37,758 nt of DNA from NCBI GenBank assembly GCA_964634755.1, contig CAZWJH010000013.1, forward strand, positions 1 to 37,758, given 5' to 3'. The position numbers were made by a program, and so were the translations under genes. The notes under the pieces are model-generated. The model had not been told where the DNA came from, made no database searches, and saw only the letters and a program-made list of their open reading frames with translations. Positions 7,417 to 15,114 of this stretch are shown here, in pieces; positions within the stretch are counted from its first letter, which is position 1, and every line of letters begins with the position of its first letter. Source of the DNA: JALXDT01 sp964634755 (GTDB lineage Bacteria > Acidobacteriota > Aminicenantia > JAMOAD01).

Positions 7417-9069
7417 TGGAAAAAGAAGAAAAGGTTTATATTATCGGGCATAAAAACCCTGATAGTGATTCAATTTGCTCTGCAATTGGATATGCAGATT
7501 TTAAGAATAAGATTGATAAAAAAATCTTTATATTCCTGCCAAAGCCGGAAAAATTAACAGTGAAACCAAATTAATTTTAGAAAAATTTGAGGTAAAAGAG
7601 CCTGAAACTTTGGACAGTTTAAAGCCAACTGTTATTGATTTTAATTTAAAATCTCCCATTGTTGCTGATGAAAGCTCTTCTTTGAAAAAAGTGGTTGATT
7701 TAATGAAAGAGTATGAAATAAGATTGGTTCCTCTTGTTGATAAGGAAGGAAAGCCTGTAGGCATTGTGCCACAATCAGCAATTGCCAGAGGATTTGTGGA
7801 GAGAATCGGAAGGATTAATTTAAAAGATAATCCTGTTGAAATTTCCAAATTATCTGAAGTTTTAAAAGGAAAAATTCTTGCTCTGGGAAAGAAGACTTTA
7901 GATGGGAGGCTTTTTATAGGGGCAAATAGCAAGGAGAGAATTTTAAAAAAGGTGAGGAAAGGGGATATTGTAATTATCGGAGATAGATATGAAATAGTGA
8001 AAGAGCTCCTAAAAAAAAAGGTAGGCGCAATTATTCTCACAGGTTCTCCCTCTGTTCCTTATGAGATGATTAAAAAAGCGGTAAGAAAGAGGTGTTCTTT
8101 GATTTCAACCCAATTTGATACCTATTCCGCATCAAAGTTAATTGACCTTTCTATTCCAGCTAAAAAGTATATGAAAACGGATTTTGAAAAAGTTTATTTG
8201 TATAATTTTGTGGAAGAAGTTAAAGAGAAAATCTTGCATTCAAGATACAGGGGAGTTTTAATTACTGATTATTCAGGACGGTTGGTTGGAATTTTAACGC
8301 GAACAGATATTATTAATTTAAAGAAAAAAAAGGTTATTCTTGTTGACCATAATGAATTGAGCCAAGCTGTTGATGGAATAGAAGAAGCAGAGGTAATAGA
8401 AATAATTGATCACCATAGAATAGGAGATATTTCAACATTAAAACCTATACATTTTCATGTGGAGCCAATAGGAAGCACATCCACTCTTATTGCTGAGTTT
8501 TATTTAAAAAAGAGGATGAAAATTCCAAAAAAATAGCGGGTTTGCTTTTGGCAGGAATTTTGTCAGATACTATGAATCTTACGATTTCCACAACAACTGT
8601 AAGGGATAAAAAAGTGGTCAAAAGATTATCATCTTTGGTAGGGATTAATCCTGATTTGTTTGCCAGGGAGATAATAGAAGCAAACAATGATTTTGAGAAT
8701 CTTTCGTCAGTTGAAATTCTAAAAAGAGATTTTAAAGTATTTAGAATGGGAGGTGCGATTATTGGAGTCGGACAAATTATAACCGGTGAGTTTAAAAATG
8801 TGTATGAGAAAAAGAAAGATATCTTTTTTGAAATGAATAATTTAAGAGAAAAGAAAGGGTATGAAATTTTATGCTTGATGATAACAAATCCGTTTAAGAA
8901 TTTTTCTGAACTCTGGATTTCGGGAGATAGGAAAATAATAAAAGAAGCTTTTGGCTTGGATGAAAAGGAGGAAGGAGTCTTTATTTTAAAGGGGGTGTTA
9001 TCTCGTAAAAAAGATTTTATAGTAAAAATTGGAGAAGTTTTGTTAAATAAGAATTGGAGGAGAAAATGA
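7416..9069 (+). pseudogene. Manganese-dependent (family II) inorganic pyrophosphatase with CBS-DRTGG insert, frame broken twice
   Basis: The gene starts at ATG 7416 in frame one (IIGHKNPDSDSICSAIGYA, the DHH N-terminal metal site) and breaks at an A7 run (7518-7524). The second frame carries CBS1 (VDLMKEYEIRLVPLVDKEG), a DRTGG domain (IVIIGDRYEIVKELL), CBS2 (GVLITDYSGRLVGILTRTD) and the DHH block (IIDHHRIGD). It breaks at an A6 run (8506-8511). The third frame holds LLAGILSDTMNLT and the DHHA2 C-terminus to 9069. Adding one A at each run restores a ~551-aa protein of normal family length (PPi to 2 Pi, regulated by adenine nucleotides through CBS). An A9 run inside the gene (near 8010) is in frame. 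It may be a true pseudogene, a sequencing artefact or a recoded gene. Confidence 0.85.
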
Positions 9070-10001
9070 AAAGAAAGGGAGTGTTTATTTTATTTTTGAC
9101 TGTTTCTATATTATATTTTTTAATTCCTGCGGGAAGAAAGTTCAGAAGAAGGAAACTCCTGAAATAAAGGAGTAGAAAGCTAAGATATTGGAAAAGAGAG
9201 CAAAAGAAGACAAAGAATTTAAAACATCTACCATTTCTCCTATAGCTGGTCTTAATAGATTGACGGCATCTCCGGATAAAAAAAGTTTTGTTATTTTCAA
9301 AGATGGTAATTTTCAGCTTGTGGAAAAAAAAACTAATGATTCTTTAATTTCTGTTTTTAAAGAGGGAGAAGATTGGGTTTGGGAAGTTTTTGATAAAGAA
9401 TTTGTTTGTAAAAATAAGGGTAGAATAATAGAAGCTGAAGAACCTCTTAAGGGGGATCTCACATGTAAAGACAAAAAATATTCTTTTTTATAGTTTATCC
9501 TCTTGATTCAAGACTTGTTATTGTTTCTTTTGATCCGGAGAAAAAGGAGCTAAAGGAGTTTACTCACAGATATTACTATCCACCTGATCCGGATTACAGA
9601 GTAAAAGCTAAGTTGGTAAAGCTTGAAAAGAAAGAAAAAATAAAAATGGTAACAAGTGAGAATCTTATAAAAACATTCTATAGATACGCAAGAATAGATT
9701 TTGAGGTTAAAGGTAAGAAAAGGCATTTATTTGCTTATAAAAAGGATCTTTCAAAAAAACCCAGGGAAACCTATCTTTTTATTCCCTTTAAAGATAAGAC
9801 AAATGGAAAGGAGACCTATAGCGCTGATCGCTTTCTTGAAATAAAGGAACCTGTCGGAGATACTTTCATTTTGGATTTTAATGAAGCTTTTAATCCTCTT
9901 TGCAATTATTCCCATGTGTGGAATTGCTCATATTCTCCTTCGGAAAATATTTTGGACATTCCAATAAAAGATAGGGAAAAAAATACCCTATATCCCATTA
10001 A
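9066..10001 (+). pseudogene. DUF1684 lipoprotein, broken by frameshifts and a stop
   Basis: ATG 9066 overlaps the previous stop (ATGA). The signal peptide MKRKGVFILFLTVSILYF is followed, after a -1 shift at a T6 run (9116-9121), by a lipobox ending NSC-GKK. An in-frame TAG sits at 9173-9175. The reading continues to TAG 9491, where a second T6 run (9484-9489) needs one more T. The third segment has the DUF1684 hallmarks: YYYPPDPDYRV, LFIPFKDKTNGKETYSADRF and LDFNEAFNPLCNYSHVWNC. A fifth shift at an A7 run (9977-9983) would give the ending DREKKYPISH and stop at 9999-10001; without it the frame runs to 10041. DUF1684 has no settled function. The nonsense codon makes real decay more likely here than in the pyrophosphatase gene. 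Confidence 0.8.
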
Positions 10002-10033
10002 GCATAAGTTTAAATTTAATAATTTGACTTGTG

Positions 10034-10042
10034 TGATATAAT
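10034..10042 (+). promoter_or_regulatory. Extended -10 promoter for the lipoprotein phosphodiesterase gene
   Basis: TGATATAAT (TATAAT 10037-10042) lies 20 bases before the ATG at 10063. No -35 match is seen at the proper distance. If the upstream gene really ends at 10001, this promoter lies in intergenic DNA. Confidence 0.6.
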
Positions 10043-10062
10043 TTTTTTTGTGGAGGAAATAC

Positions 10063-11421
10063 ATGAAAAAAAGATATTTTTTGATTTTGTTGTTGGTTAT
10101 CGGGCTATTTTTCGAATTTTCCTGTGGAGAAAAGGAGAAAATACCTAAAAATCCTAAAATATATATTATTGGATTAGATGGAGCCGATTGGGATATAATT
10201 AACCCTCTGATTGAAAGTGGGAAATTAAAATTTTTTAAAAAACTTAAGGAAGAATCTGCTTGGGCTCGTCTAAAAACATTTAAACCCACATTGTCAGCAG
10301 TGGTTTGGACAAGTATTGCAACAGGAGATAGGATGATAAAGCACGGGATTGTAGATTGGCTCTATGTTTCAAAGAATAATATAAAAGTCCCTTATACTAA
10401 TGCGGAAAAAAGAGTTCCTTCTATTTGGGAAATATTTGATTATTACAATCAGCCAAGTGTTGTTCTTCACTGGTATGTTACATATCCTCCGGATCATATT
10501 AGAGGGGTTATGGTTTCAGATGCTTTTAGTGATGCAATGAGTGGGGTCTTTTTTAGGAATGAAAAGATGGAGGAGTATAGAGATACTATTTTCCCTGAGT
10601 CCTATTATCGAAAACTTTTTAATCTATTATCGAAAGGATTAAAAGAAAAAGGGTTAGGGTATACCGGAATGATTGAATATCTTGAGATTCCTGATTACAT
10701 AAGTATGTATATGGATAAATACCATGAAACTAATGTAAAAAAAGTACCTATTCTTTCGAGCTGGAGAAGGTATATTTTAAAAGATTATATAGGGGAGAAA
10801 ACTTTTTATTATTTTATAAAAAGAGGTAAATATGATCTTTTTATGTGGTATTCAAGAATGCCAGATGTTTTTAAGCATTTTGCTTCTGTTTTTATGGATT
10901 CAAATTATCTTAAAGAGATAAATAAATTAATTAAAAAAAAGGAACCTATCCCTAAAAAAGTTAGAAAAGAATTTGAGAAGAGACTTGCTCCTATTGTAGC
11001 TCCGATTCTTCAACATAAAGAGAAGATTCTTAAAGCTGTTTATAATAAAGCAAAAAAGGAAGGTGCTTATATCTTTATATTATCTGATCATGGATTTACT
11101 TTGAGTTCAAGAGGGTATGATCACCATGGTTTACCAAAATCTGTACCTCCTCCGGATGGAATTTTGATGATTTTGGGTCCCGGGGTGAAAAAAGGACATG
11201 AAATAAAGGCTACTGTTTTAGATATAACCCCAACAGCTTTATACCTTTCTGGAAAACCTGTAGGAAAAGATATGGATGGAAAGGTTTTATTAGACGCTTT
11301 TAATTTTAAAAAGAGGATAAAATATACTGTTTACAAAAAGAGAAAAAAAAATAAGAAAAAAAAGAATAAAGAGATTAACAAAAGAATCATTAAGGACTTA
11401 AAAACGATAGGATATATTTAA
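10063..11421 (+). CDS. Lipoprotein of the type I phosphodiesterase / alkaline phosphatase superfamily
   Basis: This 452-aa protein has a lipoprotein signal peptide with a Cys at residue 21 (FFEFSC), so it should be membrane-anchored outside the cytoplasm. The alkaline-phosphatase-superfamily core shows IIGLDGADWD (metal ligand D39), KPTLSAVVWTSIATGD with a Ser/Thr nucleophile near residue 78, FILSDHGFT and DHHGLP as later metal ligands, and GPGVKKGHEIKATVLDITPTAL. These enzymes hydrolyse phosphodiesters or nucleotide and lipid head groups; the substrate here is unknown. The tail is very lysine-rich (KKRKKNKKKKNK) and ends LKTIGYI. The start at 10063 has GGAGG six bases upstream; a TTG at 10048 in the same frame is upstream of that site and is rejected. 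Confidence 0.85.
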   Translation: MKKRYFLILLLVIGLFFEFSCGEKEKIPKNPKIYIIGLDGADWDIINPLIESGKLKFFKKLKEESAWARLKTFKPTLSAVVWTSIATGDRMIKHGIVDWLYVSKNNIKVPYTNAEKRVPSIWEIFDYYNQPSVVLHWYVTYPPDHIRGVMVSDAFSDAMSGVFFRNEKMEEYRDTIFPESYYRKLFNLLSKGLKEKGLGYTGMIEYLEIPDYISMYMDKYHETNVKKVPILSSWRRYILKDYIGEKTFYYFIKRGKYDLFMWYSRMPDVFKHFASVFMDSNYLKEINKLIKKKEPIPKKVRKEFEKRLAPIVAPILQHKEKILKAVYNKAKKEGAYIFILSDHGFTLSSRGYDHHGLPKSVPPPDGILMILGPGVKKGHEIKATVLDITPTALYLSGKPVGKDMDGKVLLDAFNFKKRIKYTVYKKRKKNKKKKNKEINKRIIKDLKTIGYI

Positions 11422-11425
11422 TTTA

Positions 11426-11459
11426 TTGTTATCTCCTTAATTATGTAATATAATATTAC
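11426..11459 (+). promoter_or_regulatory. Promoter with 15-bp dyad centred on the -10 box
   Basis: The elements are TTGTTA (11426-11431), a 17-bp spacer and TATAAT (11449-11454). The -10 lies at the middle of a perfect odd-centred dyad, GTAATATAATATTAC (11445-11459). That position suits an operator whose protein would block the polymerase. The gene starts at 11490. Confidence 0.65.
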
Positions 11460-11489
11460 TCACTTTATTATGTTAAATTAGGAGTTTCA

Positions 11490-13799
11490 ATGAGAAGATT
11501 ATACCTGATTTTTACCATATTTAGTTTGACTTTTTCCACAGTTTTAATAGAAATTTTGTATACAAGAGTTTTCTCTGTAATTTATGTAAGTTCTTTTGCT
11601 TTTTTAATGATTTCCCTTGCTCTATTTGGATATGGGTTGAGTGGTGTTTACCTCTCTTTGAGTAACATTGCAAAAAAAGAAAATTCGATAAAGTATCTTG
11701 AATTTTTTTTAATTGCTTATGTAGTAGCTCTTCCTATTACATATAAGATAGCACTTTTGATTAATATAGATTTCTTACACCTTTTCAATCCTATTACAAA
11801 TTTTTTCTATTTTTTTATTAATATAATAATTTTAACTATTCCCTTTTTTCTTGCCGGTATTTCTCTTGTTTTAATCTTTACACTTTATTCATCTGAAATA
11901 GGAAAGCTTTATTTTTTTGATTTAATAGGAGCAGCATTGGGAGGAATTGCTCTTATTCCTCTAATTCCAAGAACCGGTCCTTCGAAGATTATTATTTTAC
12001 TTTTTCTTCTTTTAAGTTTATCTTGGTTCTTAATTAGCAAACTTAAACTTATAAAAAAAGTTATAGTCATTGCGATTCTTGTAATTTTATTCATAGGTAT
12101 GTTTTTAAAAAGTGATTCCTATTTTCAAATTGTGCCCAAAATGGTAAAAAGGGCATATTTATTGCATTTTTATAGGAAGACAATTGAGCATAGTGAATGG
12201 AGTCCTATTAACAAGATAGATGTAGCCCCATTTTTAAACCAAAGAAAAAAGGTTATCTGGATAGATGCGGGAACAATGCAATCCTGGTTTGTAAAGTTTA
12301 ACGGTAATCTAAGAAGACTAAAACCAATAAATTGGTCACACGAATCTATTCCTTACCAGCTTACGAGGAACCGCTCTGCTCTTATTATTGGTTCTGCCGG
12401 AGGCTATGAAGTTTTATGTGCTCTTTCTCATAGAGTAAGGAAAATAATTGCTGTTGAAATGGACCCGGCAATATGCAAACTTGCAAAGGGTAAATATGCT
12501 AAATATATAGGAAATATATTTTCTAAAAAGGGTGTCTATCTTTTAAACGATGAGGGTAGAAGTGTTATAAAGAGGATTAATCAAAAATTTGATGTTATTC
12601 AGATGGTAAATTCTCACAATGCAGACCTTCTCCTTTCGGGGGGGTTGAGTATAGCAGAAACATATATTTATACTGTTGAAAGTTTTAGAGATTATTGGAA
12701 TCATCTTAATGAAGATGGTTTTGTATCAATAGTTCATTGGTTTGGCGAAAGACTTTTTTCCACAGCTTTTCAAGCATTAAGAGAAATGAATATAGAACAT
12801 CCGGAAAGAAAGTTTTTTATAATACAGGCAAAAAAGGGTTTCAATTTCTTTTTTATGAAAAAAGGTGATATTATCCCTAAAGAAGCGGAATTATTAAAAA
12901 AGTTTGCAAAAAAGCATGAAATAGTTTATTCACCTTTTGTAGAAAAAAATAATATTTATTATAAACTTGCTTCACCTTTTTATAAGAAAGCCATTAAATC
13001 TTCTTCTGTAAATATCTCCCCGGTTTATGATAACTCACCCTATTTTAATCAACCTAATAGAATTGGACAACTAAGGTTTAAAAATAATATTACAAAAGGA
13101 ATGGCTAAAGGTGTTGTTAAATGGGGAATAATTTATTCTAATAGTATTTATCTTTCTCTTTTATTTCTCTCAATATTACTTCCTTTTCTTTTTGTTTACT
13201 TACCGCTTAAATTAAAGACAAAAAGGAAAATAAACAAAAACATTATCCTTTTCTTTTTTCTTATAGGGATTTCTTTTATTATGGTAGAGATAATTTTAAT
13301 AAAAATTTTTCAGCTTTACCTTGGTAATCCTGCCTATTCTATTTCTGCTATCATTTCCTCTCTTCTTGTTTCTTCAGGAATTGGTAGTCTTTTGTCAAAA
13401 AAATTTAATACTATTTTTAAAGATAAACTTTTATTTTTGTTGAGTATTTATCTTTTCTTAGTTCTTGGAGGTTATTCCCTGTTCTTGTTTAAAATCATTT
13501 CCTCTTTAATTCATCTTGATCTTTTGTTTAGGTTTATTATTACATTTTTCTTGATTTTCATACTTGGTTTTTTTATGGGAATGTTTTTCCCAACTGGGAT
13601 AAATTTACTTGGAGAAAAGAACAGGGAAGCAATAGGATGGGCTTGGGGAGCGAATGCATTTGCCACGGTTTTAGGTTCTATACTTACGGTGATAATATCT
13701 ATAAATTGGAATTTTTCAGTTGTTCTTTTCCTTTCTGGTTTGATTTATCTTTTAGCAGGAGTTGTGTTTACTTTCTTTTTTATTGAAGAGAAGGTTTAG
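11490..13799 (+). CDS. Polytopic membrane protein with a spermidine-synthase-like domain
   Basis: This 769-aa protein has three parts. An N-terminal block of about six or seven transmembrane helices (residues ~5-210) comes first. A soluble SAM-methyltransferase/spermidine-synthase fold follows (~215-520), with ALIIGSAGGYEVLCAL near 296-310, the acidic IIAVEMDP after the next strand, and the late motif SIAETYIYTVESFRDYWNHL. A second block of about six helices ends the protein (~545-765). The aspartate-rich catalytic segment of true spermidine synthases is not seen (VIQMVNSHNADLLLSGG instead), so polyamine synthesis is doubtful. Fused proteins of this type occur in several phyla without a clear role. 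It has its own promoter after the lipoprotein phosphodiesterase gene. Confidence 0.8.
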   Translation: MRRLYLIFTIFSLTFSTVLIEILYTRVFSVIYVSSFAFLMISLALFGYGLSGVYLSLSNIAKKENSIKYLEFFLIAYVVALPITYKIALLINIDFLHLFNPITNFFYFFINIIILTIPFFLAGISLVLIFTLYSSEIGKLYFFDLIGAALGGIALIPLIPRTGPSKIIILLFLLLSLSWFLISKLKLIKKVIVIAILVILFIGMFLKSDSYFQIVPKMVKRAYLLHFYRKTIEHSEWSPINKIDVAPFLNQRKKVIWIDAGTMQSWFVKFNGNLRRLKPINWSHESIPYQLTRNRSALIIGSAGGYEVLCALSHRVRKIIAVEMDPAICKLAKGKYAKYIGNIFSKKGVYLLNDEGRSVIKRINQKFDVIQMVNSHNADLLLSGGLSIAETYIYTVESFRDYWNHLNEDGFVSIVHWFGERLFSTAFQALREMNIEHPERKFFIIQAKKGFNFFFMKKGDIIPKEAELLKKFAKKHEIVYSPFVEKNNIYYKLASPFYKKAIKSSSVNISPVYDNSPYFNQPNRIGQLRFKNNITKGMAKGVVKWGIIYSNSIYLSLLFLSILLPFLFVYLPLKLKTKRKINKNIILFFFLIGISFIMVEIILIKIFQLYLGNPAYSISAIISSLLVSSGIGSLLSKKFNTIFKDKLLFLLSIYLFLVLGGYSLFLFKIISSLIHLDLLFRFIITFFLIFILGFFMGMFFPTGINLLGEKNREAIGWAWGANAFATVLGSILTVIISINWNFSVVLFLSGLIYLLAGVVFTFFFIEEKV

Positions 13800-13835
13800 A
13801 TTGTTTTTAATTATCATGTTTTTTAATTATTTTAA

Positions 13836-13844
13836 TGATATAAT
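13836..13844 (+). promoter_or_regulatory. Extended -10 promoter for the PSP1/RicT gene
   Basis: TGATATAAT (TATAAT 13839-13844), 24 bases before the ATG at 13869. There is no clear -35. Confidence 0.6.
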
Positions 13845-13868
13845 ACATTTAAGAAAGAAGAGGTTGAT

Positions 13869-14612
13869 ATGTATGTTTTAAAAGTAAGGACAAGAGATTC
13901 AATGCGAAGTTTTCATTTTTCTTCAAAGGAAGAAATAAAGCCAGGAGAGTTTGTTGTTATTCCCTCTGAGGGAGGAGGACATTTAGCAGAGGTTGAGCCT
14001 GAGAGTAGTGTAATAAAAGAAAATTTGAGAAATAAAATATTACCTGAGATATTAAGAAGAGCTAATGAAGAGGATATGAGAATCTTTGAAGATAAGGAGA
14101 AGAAAGAAAAAGAAGCCTATGAGTTTTGTAAGTTAAAAATAAAAGAGAGAGGTCTTCCTATGAAACTCCTTAAAGTTCTTTTTTTCTTAGATGGGCAGAA
14201 ATCCATTTTTTATTTTACTGCGGAAGGAAGAATTGACTTTAGAGATCTTGTTAAAGATCTTGCAAGAAAATACAGAATGAGAATAGAAATGAGGCAGATT
14301 GGGGTAAGGGATGAAACGAAAATTTTAGGAGGATATGGAATCTGTGGTAGACCTCTTTGCTGCTTTTCTTTTTTAAAAAAGTTTGAACCCGTTAGTTTAC
14401 AGACGGCTAAAGACCAAAATTTAAATGTAAATCCCACTAAAATTTCAGGAGTATGTGGAAGATTGGTATGTTGTCTGAATTATGAAGAAGGAACAATAGG
14501 AAGACTTTATATAGATCAAGACGAAGATGATTTAATCCAGTATGATGAAGAGCAGATAGAATCCGAAGGAGAGGAGATGCCGGAAGTTTTAAAAGATTTG
14601 GATGATAAATGA
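13869..14612 (+). CDS. PSP1-domain protein, RicT (YaaT)-like
   Basis: This 247-aa protein belongs to the PSP1/RicT family. The PSP1 core is visible in MRIEMRQIGVRDETKILGG and the two cysteine blocks CGRPLCC (C159, C164, C165) and CGRLVCC (C196, C201, C202). In Bacillus, RicT with RicA and RicF forms an Fe-S-containing complex that affects RNase Y and development; RicA and RicF are not in this window. The last ~35 residues are acidic. The ribosome site is AGAGG. The stop overlaps the start of the RNase H-like gene (ATGA), so the two are coupled. Confidence 0.88.
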   Translation: MYVLKVRTRDSMRSFHFSSKEEIKPGEFVVIPSEGGGHLAEVEPESSVIKENLRNKILPEILRRANEEDMRIFEDKEKKEKEAYEFCKLKIKERGLPMKLLKVLFFLDGQKSIFYFTAEGRIDFRDLVKDLARKYRMRIEMRQIGVRDETKILGGYGICGRPLCCFSFLKKFEPVSLQTAKDQNLNVNPTKISGVCGRLVCCLNYEEGTIGRLYIDQDEDDLIQYDEEQIESEGEEMPEVLKDLDDK

Positions 14613-15034
14613 GTGATTCTGAACTTTTTTATCTTTTTACAGATGGATGTAGCAAAGGAAATCCTGGAATGGCCGCTGGAGGGGTTTTAATTTTAAACTC
14701 AAATGAGGATATTGTTCTTTCAAAGAAAATTTTTTTAGGAAATAAAAAAACGAACAATGAAGCTGAGTATCTAACTATGCTTGAGGGTCTCGTTACTGCT
14801 AAAAAAATGGGGATAAAAAGAATAAAGATATTCAGTGATTCGCAGTTAGTAGTTCGACAAATAAGAGGGGCTTATAAAATCAAAAAAGAAACCTTAAAGA
14901 AGATAAACAAAAAGATTATGGAAATTTTGAAAAGTTTTGAAGAGTTTGAAATTAACAGTGTCCCGAGAGAAAATAAATATATAAAAATTGTGGATAAATT
15001 GGCAAATGATAAAATAAAAGGGATTATTTATTAA
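14609..15034 (+). CDS. RNase H1-like protein (reverse-transcriptase-type RNase H fold)
   Basis: This 141-aa single-domain protein has the four carboxylates of RNase HI: D12 in FTDGCSKGNPG, E53 in TNNEAEY, D77 in IFSDSQLVV and D129 in the C-terminal IVDKLAND. It probably cleaves RNA in RNA-DNA hybrids. It is shorter than E. coli RNase HI (155 aa) and lacks an obvious basic protrusion, like many archaeal-type and gram-positive homologues. A type 2 enzyme, rnhB, lies 5.4 kb downstream. The start overlaps the RicT-like gene by 4 bases. Confidence 0.88.
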   Translation: MSDSELFYLFTDGCSKGNPGMAAGGVLILNSNEDIVLSKKIFLGNKKTNNEAEYLTMLEGLVTAKKMGIKRIKIFSDSQLVVRQIRGAYKIKKETLKKINKKIMEILKSFEEFEINSVPRENKYIKIVDKLANDKIKGIIY

Positions 15035-15114
15035 TAAAATTTGTAAAAAAAGAGGGAAAATTCATTATTAATTCGTATTAATACTATTATTGGATTATGA
15101 AAGGAGTGATAAAA

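Noticed and set aside
15097..15114. Upstream ATG for the TolC gene
   Set aside because: It lies before the AAGGAG site and would put six charged residues ahead of a normal signal peptide.
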